A DNA stretch of 64,000 nt from Haliotis asinina (lineage: Eukaryota > Mollusca > Gastropoda > Lepetellida > Haliotidae). The position numbers and the translations under genes were made by a program. This document shows, in pieces, positions 45,203-56,249 of the stretch; the first letter of the stretch is position 1, and the number at the start of each line of letters is the position of its first letter. The notes under the pieces are model-generated. The model searched no databases. It saw only the letters and a program-made list of their open reading frames with translations, and had not been told where the DNA came from. The stretch lies in the NCBI RefSeq assembly GCF_037392515.1, contig NW_027133898.1, forward strand, positions 310,001 to 374,000, written 5' to 3'.

Positions 45203-46208
45203 GTACACACATTCGTTGTCTAACCCTCTGTCACACACATGCGTGGTTATTAACGTGCAATAAACAACTATTGTTAACGCTCATTTCATTATTTTAAGAA
45301 GACGATACAGAGGTGTCTCGCTTTCTACAGCTGATGGCGGGGTGGGTGTGCGTAGACTATATCACATTATTTACCTACATTGTCACACCGAACTACCTAC
45401 TACTGAGGAGGTGTGTATCTATGTCTGTTTACGACATCCGCTATACATGACTCAAACATCCACGGAAACTATCTAGTATCTGGTATCGGTTACGAACGTG
45501 CTGGTTGCTGTGTACTGCTATTTACATAAGTGAATCTCCCCCGCAAAAATGCCATCAAAACATGGACGGGAGTGAAAAATACGACCTGGCTCTCTTCGTC
45601 GACTTCAGAGGCCCGATATAGTGAGCGTAAACACTTGCCTTATATGGCAGAAAACGTGACGTCATTTATGAATGAAACATGCGCGGGAACAGGTGATCAG
45701 ATTACAAAATCCCTATAGCAGTTGTCTCCCTTGTATTGTTTGGAAAACTGCCTCGTTTTTGTGACTACATGTCATGTTAACAGGTTGGTGTTTATGACAC
45801 GGGTTTATGAAATATGATACGACTTTCAGTCTAGCGCGATCTGTTTTCCACCCAGCTGTAAATACCATTAGAGCGACGTTGTGCCTGTTGAATGTTGTCA
45901 TATTGTTTATGGGTATATACAGGGTGATGTCATGAGACGCTGGTGTCACTTATGGAAATCTACAGGTGAAATAGCTTCACAAGTTATGCGGTACACGGCC
46001 AGATAACGTTGGTTGAGAAACTGGACACATGTTTGTGAAAGTTAATCTTCATACCAGTGATATTTTACATGCCTGCTCATTGGAATTGTTGAGTCAGTTC
46101 CATGAAAGTAGCTAGTATGCATACATAGCGACAGTACTATGTACCGTAAGTGCTATTTTCACGTGAATAACATGTTTCGTCAGCAGTCTCGAGAAAACTT
46201 AAATTACA

Positions 46209-46546
46209 GCCGAACCGGCCGGGTGGTGCACTGAACACTGTGTTCGTCTCGAGGGAACAAAATCAGTGTTTATAGATCTGGCGTGAAGGTCCCGGGGTAG
46301 AATAGGCCTTCAGCAACCCATGCTTGCCATAACAGGTGACTATGCTTGTCGTAAGAGGCGACTAACGGGATCGGGTGGTCGGGCTCGCTGACTTGGTTGA
46401 CACATGTCATCGGTTCCCAATTGCGCAGGTCGATGCTCATGTTGTTGATCACTGGATTGTCTGGTCCAGACTCGATTATTTACAGACCGTCGCCATATAG
46501 CTGGAATATTGCTAAGTGCGACGTAAAACTAAACTCACTCACTCAC
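46209..46546 (+). mobile_element. SINE, second family, fullest copy, with ACTCACTC tail
   Basis: Starts CGAACCGGCCGGGTGGTGCA (tRNA-like head lacking a clear box B), includes CTTGCCATAACAGGTGACTA, GGTCGATGCTCATGTTGTTG, ATCACTGGATTGTCTGGTCC, TTTACAGACCGTCGCCATAT and ends AGCTGGAATATTGCTAAGTG then AAACTAAACTCACTCACTCAC. Confidence 0.88.
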
Positions 46547-46787
46547 TTATAGATCTGGTGTCTGCGTCACACCAAATGACGGTAAGATGGGGCGAACTGG
46601 CTCTAGAACACACGCGCGCGCACACGCACAGACACACGCGCACGCACTCAGTATTAAAGTGCAATCCAAAAGTAGGCAAATCTCCATCTGTAACTAAAAC
46701 CCCCACCAGTGGAGAAGTTGAATGAGGACAAAATATCAGGTTTCAGCTTTATTAACTATGAAAATTGACGGTGGTATATCTTACATA

Positions 46788-46920
46788 AACGTTCGCTCGT
46801 CATGCCGAAAACCCGGGTTCATTTCCCCGTAAATGTGTGAAGCGCATTTCTGACATGCTTCGCTGTGATATGGCTCGCATATTGCTAAAAGCAGTGTAAA
46901 ACTAAACTCACTCACTCTCT
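46788..46920 (+). mobile_element. tRNA-headed SINE with ACTCACTC tail, 5'-truncated
   Basis: Begins inside the tRNA-like head (CGTTCGCTCGTCATGCCGAA), box B GGGTTCATTTCCCC, then CTGTGATATGGCTCGCATAT and TGTAAAACTAAACTCACTCA. Confidence 0.88.
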
Positions 46921-47572
46921 TTCTCTCTCTCGCACACAGGCACATCCCATCTTCTCTCCACGCAATCCTCCTTGTCTACCAGTCTATCAAAGCTTACACG
47001 ACGGAACAATGCCGCCTTGATTGTAGTTGAGTTTCCCAAGCACACGTGCATCTGTGACTCACCCCAGAGACGAGGGACCCGAGACTTGTCTCTATTACTG
47101 TTACTGTCGCTGTTGTGTCGCATTATGATATACACCGCACAGCTCGTCACCCTCACAATAAGGCCTTTATTGGGGGTCAAGCCCCCGAGGCCCCCTGGAG
47201 CGAGGTCACAGGTCTCATTACAAAGGGCTCTGTGTTTCTTTCATCTGGAGGTATGACATCATTCGATAGATTTTTATGCGTAGTGTCAAGATGTTACCTG
47301 TAAAAAGATGTAGAACACATTCGACAGATAATAATTTACTGGGCCGCAATGGCAGGTGCTTTATCAAGACAGACGGCATCAAGGCCACAGGTAAAGTGAT
47401 GTCATGTGTATAAATAGATTTGACGCATCGAAGAGGTTACTGACCTTGGGCTCTGTGTCACCATGCACGGTGGTGTTAAAACGCGGCTGCTTAAAGCCAA
47501 TGGTCGCCTTGAAAGTAGCAAGTCTTAGATATGTGAACATAGAAGATACGTGCAGCAGGAACGATATCGTGT

Positions 47573-47722
47573 GAATGAGTGGTTAGTTTAGTTGTAGGCC
47601 GCTTTAGCAATGTTTCAGGAAAACATTAATGGGTTTCACACTGTGTACCCATGTGGGGAATCAAACTCGGGCTCCGGCGTGATGAGCGAATGCTCTAATC
47701 ACGACGCTAACCCACCGGCCCC
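47573..47722 (-). mobile_element. tRNA-headed SINE, minus strand
   Basis: The reverse complement shows the GGGTTAGCGTCGTGATTAGAG head, box B GAGTTTGATTCC, CCACATGGGTACACAGTGTG and the GCTAAAGCGGCCTACAACTA end. Confidence 0.85.
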
Positions 47723-48744
47723 AGAGCACTGGCAAATGTAGACGAATATAAATACATGAATGAATTAGTACTTGACAAGAGTGTGAAGGTTTGAGGGGAA
47801 TGAGGATGGTATAAGATGATGCTTGGAAGAGTAAACATATATCATAATAATTGGCCACATCGACCACGACGATGACGATGATGACGACGATGCCGGGAAC
47901 ATGCAACCTTTATAACAGTCTGATCAATACAGAAGACTGCAATGATGAAGCGTCTTTATAGTGTCCTTGGTTGGTTGGAGAAGAATTCTTGACAAGCCTG
48001 ACTGTACCAGAATCAACTGAACCGCATTTGAACCGCCTCACTTGGAGTTACCGGTCTGAACACAGGCGGTCCTGAATGTCATTGGTTTGGTGATGTTTTC
48101 TGGCCAATCGGTTGATGGTCAATAGATGACAACCAACATATCTGCAATCGCCTTGAATATGATGCAAGCAATGCAAGCATTCTCATACCAATAATTTTCC
48201 AGATGTTAGTCGTATGTTCTTATCAATAACGAAACATAAATACAGAGGATTGTGATAACTAAAGTTATATACCGCCATACATTGAATAGTCTAGACACAT
48301 TCCACAGAACGTCCTTTCCCAGGTACCTACTGGTAACCCTCAAGAGAAAGTACCTGAATTAGATGTATGCATTGTTGTTGTAAGGATGTGTGACTGAGCG
48401 TATGCTAAATGACTTGAGTACAACAGTCTATTCTATTTGCTGTGATAGCTATAAAAGAATTCGTTTCAGTTGACATTCTACCTTAAATTCCTGTTGTCGG
48501 TGATTCATTGCAGAGACGCGTACGGCTCTCTACTACCGGATTTCTAAGATAAGATCGAGCGACGTGTTACCCAAAATATGCTACTCAAAAGGAGTAGCCC
48601 ATCTATTTTTCTTATTATTTCATGATACAACATACGGCATACAACATAAAACTGCAGGTGGCCCTTAAGTTGAAAACCCTTTCATGACATATGGCAGTTG
48701 AATTAGTTATACACCCTGACAGCATATTTCTGCAGTGACATATA

Positions 48745-49990
48745 TCTCCACCAGAAACTCCATCAGCCATCTTGTTGCGTTGACCTGTTACCTTGATGTC
48801 ATCACATCTCTTCACCAGGAACACCATCAGTCATCCTTGTTGTGGTGACGGGTTACCGTGATGTCATCACACCTCTCCACTAGAAACTCCATCAGTCATC
48901 CTTGTTGTGGTGACGGGTTACCGTGATGTCATCACACCTCTCCACCAGAAACTCCATCAGTCATCCTTGTTGTGGTGACGGGTTACCGTGATGTCATCAC
49001 ATTTCTCCACCAGAAACTCCATCAGCCATCCTTGTTCTGTTGACTGATGTCATCACATCTCTCCACCAGAAACTCCATCAGTCATCTTGTTGCGTTGACC
49101 TGTTACCTTGATGTCATCACATCTCTTCACCAGGAACTCCATCAGTCATCCTTGTTGTGTTGACTGATGTCATCACATCTCTCCACCAGAAACTCCATCA
49201 GTCATCCTTGCTGTGTTGATTGATGTCATCACATCTCACCACCTGAAACTCCATCAGTCATCCTTGCTGTGTTGACTGACGTCATCACATCTCTTCACCA
49301 GAAACTCCATCAGTCATCCTTGTTGTGGTGACGGGTTACCGAGATGTCATCACATCTCACCACCAGAAACTCCATCAGTCATCCTTGTTGTGGTGACGGG
49401 TTACCGAGATGTCATCACATCTCTCCACCAGAAACTTCATCAGTCATCCTTGCTGTGTTGACTGATGTCATCACATCTCTTCACCAGAAACTCCATCAGC
49501 CATCCGTGTTGTGTTGACCTGTTACCGAGATGTCATCACATCTCTTCACCAGAAACTCCATCAGTCATCCTTGCTGTGTTGACTGATGTCATCACATCTC
49601 ATCACCAGAAACTCCATCAGTCATCCTTGTTCTGTTGACCTGTTACCGAGATGTCATCACATCTCTTCACCAGAAACTCCATCAGTCATCCTTGCTGTGT
49701 TGACTGATGTCATCACATCTCTCCACCAGAAACTCCATCAGTCATCCTTGTTGTATTGACTGATGTCATCACATCTCTCCATCAGAAACTAAATTAGCCA
49801 TCCTTGTTCTGTTGACTGATGTCATCACATCTCTTCACCAGAAACTACATCAGTCATCCTTGTTGTGGTGACGGGTTACCGTGATGTCATCACACCCCAC
49901 CACCAGAAACTCCATCAGCCATCCGTGTTGTGTTGACCTGTTACCGTGATGTCATCACATCTCTCCAGCAGAAACTCCATCAGTCACCCT
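48745..49990. repeat. 58/70-bp minisatellite, 20 units
   Basis: The word GTCATCACA recurs 20 times. Short units contain GTTGACTGATGTCATCACAT. Long units insert GTGACGGGTTACCG before it. All share CCAGAAACTCCATCAGTCAT. No frame. Confidence 0.95.
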
Positions 49991-49999
49991 TGTTATGTT

Positions 50000-51230
50000 A
50001 ACTGCTCTCTGCCTAGACTAACAGCTATTTTAAAATGAACATGTTACAGAATTTCATTGCACAAATTATATGTACGTGTAATATGAAAGGAGCCCTCAGA
50101 CTTTCTTCACTTTCAGAAGCTGTGGAAACCATGACTTGCTACAATATTCTACATTTCCGCTGGCTCTCTTGGACGTATTTGCTGTAGGGTCTGCTTGACA
50201 GTATAAGGAATAAAAGCTTCCGATCGGATGATCTTGTGGTCGAATCCTTGAGTGATCGTTGTTTTAGGCTTATGGACATACGTGTCGTGCGTTCTATAAG
50301 GTTAATCTCATTCACTGACTGACTCACTTACTCGTAAGATCACCAGACCCATACCACAGGATAAAATAATTCACAGCAATCCTCCTATCGGCAAGAGAAG
50401 TGCTTTAATTACAGTTTCGATGAAATTTTTTTGTCCAATACTGTGGACTACGTCGCTCGGTATTGACAGTGTTTAGTTTTTTTCAAGCGGTATAATCAAA
50501 CAAATTCAAGAAATATTGAAACCATCTCGTATCACAAATTTATCCAAGATTGTGTCACCACTCAAATTAATCATCTCATTCTCATTTCCAGGTACCGCAT
50601 TGGGCCTAACATGTAATGTTTTTTTTTAATTTATTTAGGGTTTTTTTGCACACTTCCTCGCTTTGTGGACATATTCCGCTTGTTGTACATTAGAAACTAC
50701 CTTTCCGGTAGTCAACAAAATAGCAACCACAGTATGCTGACGTGGACCTGAGGCTTAGTGATAGGCGAGTACTCACTCACCTGTCGTCAAGGTCAGAGTA
50801 ATTCCCCGCGGCAAGCCGAGTAGATTACAGGTGTATAAGGTGCTCGACACAGCTTAATGTGTTGTCATCGGGACTGGTGGAGTCTTTTACGTGTGAGGTG
50901 AAATGTCAACACGTTTCGTCCAAATGTCACCCGAGTTCAAGTCCATTGTTCGACATTTGGAGTCTCCCGCAACTTAACTCCTTGTTTTACTGTCTGCTAG
51001 AGTTCGTCATCTCGAAATGATACTTCATATTCGTTACATCCATCACTCGACTGTTGCATTTGTGTCGATATTCTAGTCAGTGTGCCATTGGTTGGTTTTG
51101 ACGTTGTTTTATACATGTGATAACCTGTAGTTCGATATTCGACGTTTTCGATATCCGATATATACAAGTCTTCGAAATCTTTTCTGTCGATACACACGCT
51201 TTCTTATATCATTTGTGTCCCTTCTGTCCA
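50000..51230. other. Unassigned AT-rich sequence
   Basis: A degenerate SINE-like stretch near 50190-50335 (GGTCGAATCCTTGAG ... CTCACTTACTC). Otherwise nothing recognisable. Confidence 0.35.
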
Positions 51231-51239
51231 TGTACAATT

Positions 51240-51775
51240 TTTATAATAATATTATAAATATCCTTCTTTGTATATAGGATTTCAGATATTTCAGATAGGA
51301 TTTCCCTTGTATCAATTTACAAGGTTTCAGATATCCTTTGTGTCGATATGAAAGGTTTTCCATATGCTTTCTATTTGTATACAAAGCTTTCGACGTTTCT
51401 TTTGTCCAGTATACAACTTTCCAGAATTCCTCCTGTCGATATACAACTTTCCAGTATTCCTTCTGTCGATGTACAACTTTCCAGTATTCCTCCTGTCGAT
51501 ATACAACTTTCCAGTATTCCTCCTGTCGATGTACAACTTTCCAGTATTCCTCCTGTCGATGTACAACTTTCCAGTATTCCTCCTGTCGATATACAACTTT
51601 CCAGTATTCCTCCTGTCGATGTACAACTTTCCAGTATTCCTCCTGTCGATGTACAACTTTCCAGTATTCCTCCTGTCGATATACAACTTTCCAGTATTCC
51701 TCCTGTCGATGTACAACTTTCCAGTATTCCTCCTGTCGATGTACAACTTTCCAGTAATCCTCCTGTCGATATACA
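51240..51775. repeat. 30-bp minisatellite with 90-bp higher-order period
   Basis: Unit TCCTCCTGTCGATATACAAC plus TTTCCAGTAT. From about 51481 the A/G variant (GATATAC, GATGTAC, GATGTAC) repeats in threes. Degenerate units extend left to about 51150. Open in several frames on both strands, artefactual. Confidence 0.95.
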
Positions 51776-52244
51776 AGATTTTGGTGGTATTTTATTTCCA
51801 TTCTTACTTCAGCATCCAGTCTTATTGAGGTCAGATATTCTTAATGTCCGAAATTCGACAGATCTGATATGCATATCATTCAATCATTCTGAAACATGCA
51901 GCCCAACAGTACCCTTAAATATGTACGTCATATCCATAGTCAGAAGGCCTTTCAGGATTTTCCTTTCAGGATTTAGGTTCAACCGGAGTTTATGATATAG
52001 TGTATTTTTTGCCAACAGGTCATTCTGCTCATTCTTTGAACGTGTCGTAGACTAAATCATTTCAACAAGTTTCCTTAAAACTTCATGTATTCAAGCGATA
52101 TATTTGTTTCAATTTAAGTCCAAAGTGCACCGAAATTCTATCCCCTTTGTCTATGTAATGTATTCAGCAAACATTCGGTGTATCCCCTCTTTCTTACGTG
52201 TGTACATGTGCATGGGCCAGTGACCTTGCACAATGTGGCGTAAT

Positions 52245-52580
52245 GGCCCTGTGTATAAAAACCTGACTGATATGGTCAGTGGGGACCATCCAGCGAGACC
52301 ATCCAGTGAGACCAACCAGCAAGATCAACCATGGAGACGAGATCATCGACAGAAGTGGACGAATTGTGCGTCTAGTCGCGGTGTCGGCGAAGGCCGTCGC
52401 CCCACCTACGACTTCGTCGACAATGAAGAATCGCCGTCGGACTTCTGAATGTGTGTAAGTGACAGAGCGGGTCTCCACATCGGGATCATTGGCCACTCAG
52501 TCCCGATGTGCGTACTGTCACATGTTTACCACTGTGTATACCATTTCGACCGTCATTCAACCAAACAATAATAAAACATG
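52245..52580 (+). promoter_or_regulatory. Compact TATA-to-polyadenylation unit, small gene or solo LTR
   Basis: GTGTATAAAAACC (about 52252) is followed some 315 bp later by AATAATAAAACATGG. A 58-codon frame (MVSGDHPARPSSETNQQ...) and shorter ones start just after, none with a known domain. The CG-rich middle differs from the surroundings. Both a tiny transcription unit and an old solo LTR fit; neither is proven. Confidence 0.25.
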
Positions 52581-52799
52581 GCTGCTGCTGTCTTCATCTC
52601 TACACCTGACTCTTGTCCTCCCTGTCCCTTGCCCACCATCCTAAACTACCACCCGAGAGCGACGACCACGACGACGTAACGGCTCAGAGAGTCTCAACAT
52701 GCTTACTTTACTGTCGATGACATCGTCAGTAGTGTTTGAGCTACAAACCTTCTTCTCCCTGGTACGAGTTTCACGATACCCTTGAAGGTAGGGTCTGGG

Positions 52800-55700
52800 A
52801 AGTCACACCTCTGCGGGTATGTCCCCCCAAAATAACAGCATTATACATCGTCATGTGTACACCCAATCATGGCAGATGAAGCAGCGTTACATATAATCAC
52901 ATCATGTATATACGTGTATGCAATATGATAGATGGAGTAGCGGTTTTTATTGTCTCATATAGATTAGGTGCAGCATTATACATCATCGTGCTCTAATGCA
53001 TCTACATGCCACGATTACGAGACTGGCAACATATCTTTTACGGTCTCGACTGACACAAAAACCATAATATGTGATATTAGATACCCGTAATAAGGACAGA
53101 AGCAGCACGGTATCTCTCACTGGGCTCCCTGTTGGAGTGAGCGGCAACAAATCAAGGTCACTATGAAACGTACAGGGAATTTTCCCGTTTTCATACTGGC
53201 TCGTAAACCTGAAAGTCTTTTCCAGAGACACGTCTTCAAAATCAAGTTATCGAGGCCCAGTTTCCGGGTGGTACCTATGCCGGGACCTTTATAAACTGCA
53301 TGGCGACAGAAAATATATCACCCCTTTGTGGATGGCGAATAAAATCACCAGACGATGATCGGTGTATATATTCCATGACGATATATTCGGTCTCGCAGCA
53401 GATTAGAGGTTGTTCAAATTATATGACTTGGGTGGGGGTACAAGCCGGAGAGGGATGGGGTGTGGTGATCAATGATGATTTATGGAGAGGCATGCGCAAT
53501 GTAGATGCCAACCCCCTCTCCTAGCCCGAAAATATGATACGGTACGATCAGTTTCGGTGTAACTCACCCTGGTTTTATTTGTTGGAATATTCTTCTGCGT
53601 GGTGAAAACATCCGGGTGTTTGGGGTGGGGCATATAGTTGGGGATAGGGGTGGGGTTGGTGGATTGGGATTAGATCACAGCGTGGCGAAGTGAGCACACT
53701 CCGTAATAGAGTGGAATCAAGTTACCTATAGTGACGATATGTCAACAAACCTGCTTCACATAGGTTTCTGGAAAAGGGAATAAATTAAGGTGAGCTTCCC
53801 TGATTGCAACCCAAACCAGTTCGCCATTTCCCCAACTCCGTGAAAAAAGTGTACTAGCTAGGAAAACGCAATAAACACGAAATTACGAAAAAAGGTTATA
53901 AAAACACAATAAAAAGTGTTCGAATAACCACAGCCACACGGTTATAAGGAACATTGACGTCAGTTGATATTGTTGCAATTCAATTTGGGTTTCCCTGAGA
54001 AACGTTCAGATTTCTCACTGATAATACCAAATTTTACATTGTTCAAACGCTCATACCCACGTCACTCAAAGGAAAGAGGAAAATACATCTCAGTGATCAG
54101 TGTCAATTTATTCAACCACAAGTGAGAGTGCTTCTTAGAGACGTTACAGCTCACTTGAACGCTAAGCTGTCGCCGAGACGGTATTCACTCCGACAATTTG
54201 GGTCAAATGTTGCTGTAACACCTTCCACGTATCACTTGATGTTCGTCCATTCCCGGTTACCTCCCTTTGTCCATGAAACTCGCTCCCTAGCTGTGAGTAT
54301 ACACCTGTGCATTCTCGGGCTGGGTTTTCCCAAACCTTCATTACGTCATTGCCTCGTTCTGAGCACTCACACTGACAGATGATAATCCCACCCATTGCCC
54401 TTAAACGATGCAAATATGAAATGATGGCTCGTACAAATGTGGCCGCCAATCTGCACGTGTTTTCATTGCGCTTAAGTGTATCGCCAATAGACGTCGTTGA
54501 ATTTGTGGTGAGTTGACATTACTTAGGAGTGTATATTTATTAGCACAGCACATGGAGGGCCAAGCCCTTGCTTGATATGGGTTAACATGAGCTTACATAA
54601 TGTTGTTTATAATAGGTTATAGAGCTGTGTTATGAATATCGGTAAATATTTAGAAATTTTGTAAATATTTCGTCAGTTTTGTTGTGATTTAGACTTTTAA
54701 TTTACTGCAATGTCACTGAAGGCAAAGAAGGGTGTTGACAAACTGTTGATTTTACTTTGACGATGTTTTGGGAGATATTTGTTGGTCAGTGCGCGGGATG
54801 TTTTTTCTTTGTTTGGGGGTTAGTTTTTGTGTTGTTTTGTTTTCGTTTTCTTTAAAAAAAAGTAGTTGCACGAATTACCTTGTTGGATGATGATGCTCTC
54901 GTCTAGTGCGTTGAAAATATTACTTCACTGATACAGTGAAAGGGTTCACTTGCTTATACGAGTTGGAACAGTTACTCATTGTAACATTTGGAAAGATTCA
55001 TTTTTAACTTTGGTTGCTTTTGTTTGTTTGTTGTTTAACAACAACAAGCTGTACGAGGGTATCTGTAAACAAACTGATGAGTTCACAAACCAGTGTTTGA
55101 TGTCAAGAGCAACGACTGTGCCACCGAACGACGACAGTGGTTCACCGAGTCGAACCGCATCCTCGCGGTCTATTTAGTCCTCACTTATATAATCATCACA
55201 CATATCTAGAGGACCTTTTCACGACGCGTTGATTTCTTGTAGAATACAATTCATTCTGTTTATGGAACAATAGTTGTTTGTATATGAAATGGACAAATAC
55301 ACGTTTTAGCCCTTAGCAAAATTACCATGTCGCGCTGCTATGAGTGCAGATTCCGGTTGTTGTAGTACATGTTGTGTATGCTGCAGCTGTTGGTGAAGTA
55401 GGCGATAGAGGTGTGGTCGCGGTAGAGACAGATGTATTGTATAGCCACACTGCAGTCATAGTGCGACCTCTAACAGGATGCAGAACCAATTAAACTAGTG
55501 GTCGAAAATGAGAGCATCAGTTCGATCTCTCATGTTACTTTGATCCGATGTGACAATATACAGTGTTGCCGATATATAGAGGTGACTGCACTTAGAACAC
55601 ATGAACGTATGTTCAGATGCAAGTCTATGCGGTTCTGTGAGCTAATGCGGGCTAAGGTTTTATAGTGCTGTCATATCAAGCTACCACGCCTCAATTTAAC

Positions 55701-55870
55701 ATGGACAGCCCACTCAACAACAGAAATACTGACCTCGTTTCTTTTCCCTACCCAATGATGCCAAGTACTAGGCAGGCTAACATTAAAATAAAGCATTTAC
55801 GTTTTCTGGTACAAATTGGCTTGGGTTCAAACCTCAAAATATTCGCTCTCCGGGCAGACTCTATGCCCAC
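52800..55870. other. Unassigned intergenic sequence
   Basis: No frame with a recognisable domain, no SINE, no notable tandem repeat. G-rich stretch at about 53620-53670. One copy of GTTACCTCCCTTT at 54256. Confidence 0.35.
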
Positions 55871-55879
55871 TGGACCACA

Positions 55880-56060
55880 TAGCATAGCATAGCATAGCAT
55901 AGCATCGATTGCTGTTGACAAGTCATTCCAGTTGCGCAGATCGACGCTTAACCTGTTGATAATTGGATTATCTGGTCCAGACGCTATTATTTACATACCG
56001 CCGTCATGTAATTGGAATATTGTTGAGAACGCCATCAAACAGCAAACCAACCAACCACAG
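55880..56060 (+). mobile_element. SINE 3' part preceded by (AGCAT)n
   Basis: ATAGCATAGCAT run, then CAGATCGACGCTTAACCTGTTG, ATTGGATTATCTGGTCCAGAC, TTTACATACCGCCGTCATGT and AATTGGAATATTGTTGAGAA: second-family SINE, 5'-truncated. Confidence 0.8.
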
Positions 56061-56125
56061 CACATCATTAAATAACGGCATAGCATAGTATAGCAAAGTA
56101 CAGCACAACACATTATAGTAGACTA

Positions 56126-56192
56126 AGCATAGCATAGCATAGCATAGCATAGCATAGCATAGCATAGCATAGCATAGCATAGCATAGCACAG
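56126..56192. repeat. (AGCAT)n pentanucleotide microsatellite
   Basis: About 12 AGCAT units. A shorter run of the same unit lies at 55880-55905, suggesting spread around the SINE. Confidence 0.95.
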
Positions 56193-56249
56193 CATAGCGA
56201 TATATCCGGTCAATCATTATGAAACAAGGTTTGAGTCAGTACTCTGTGA

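Noticed and set aside
51241-51995. Frames up to 215 codons on both strands
   Set aside because: Arise from the 30-bp minisatellite.
52194-52496. 100-codon minus-strand frame opposite the TATA-to-polyA unit
   Set aside because: No domain; likely the shadow of the CG-rich plus-strand unit.
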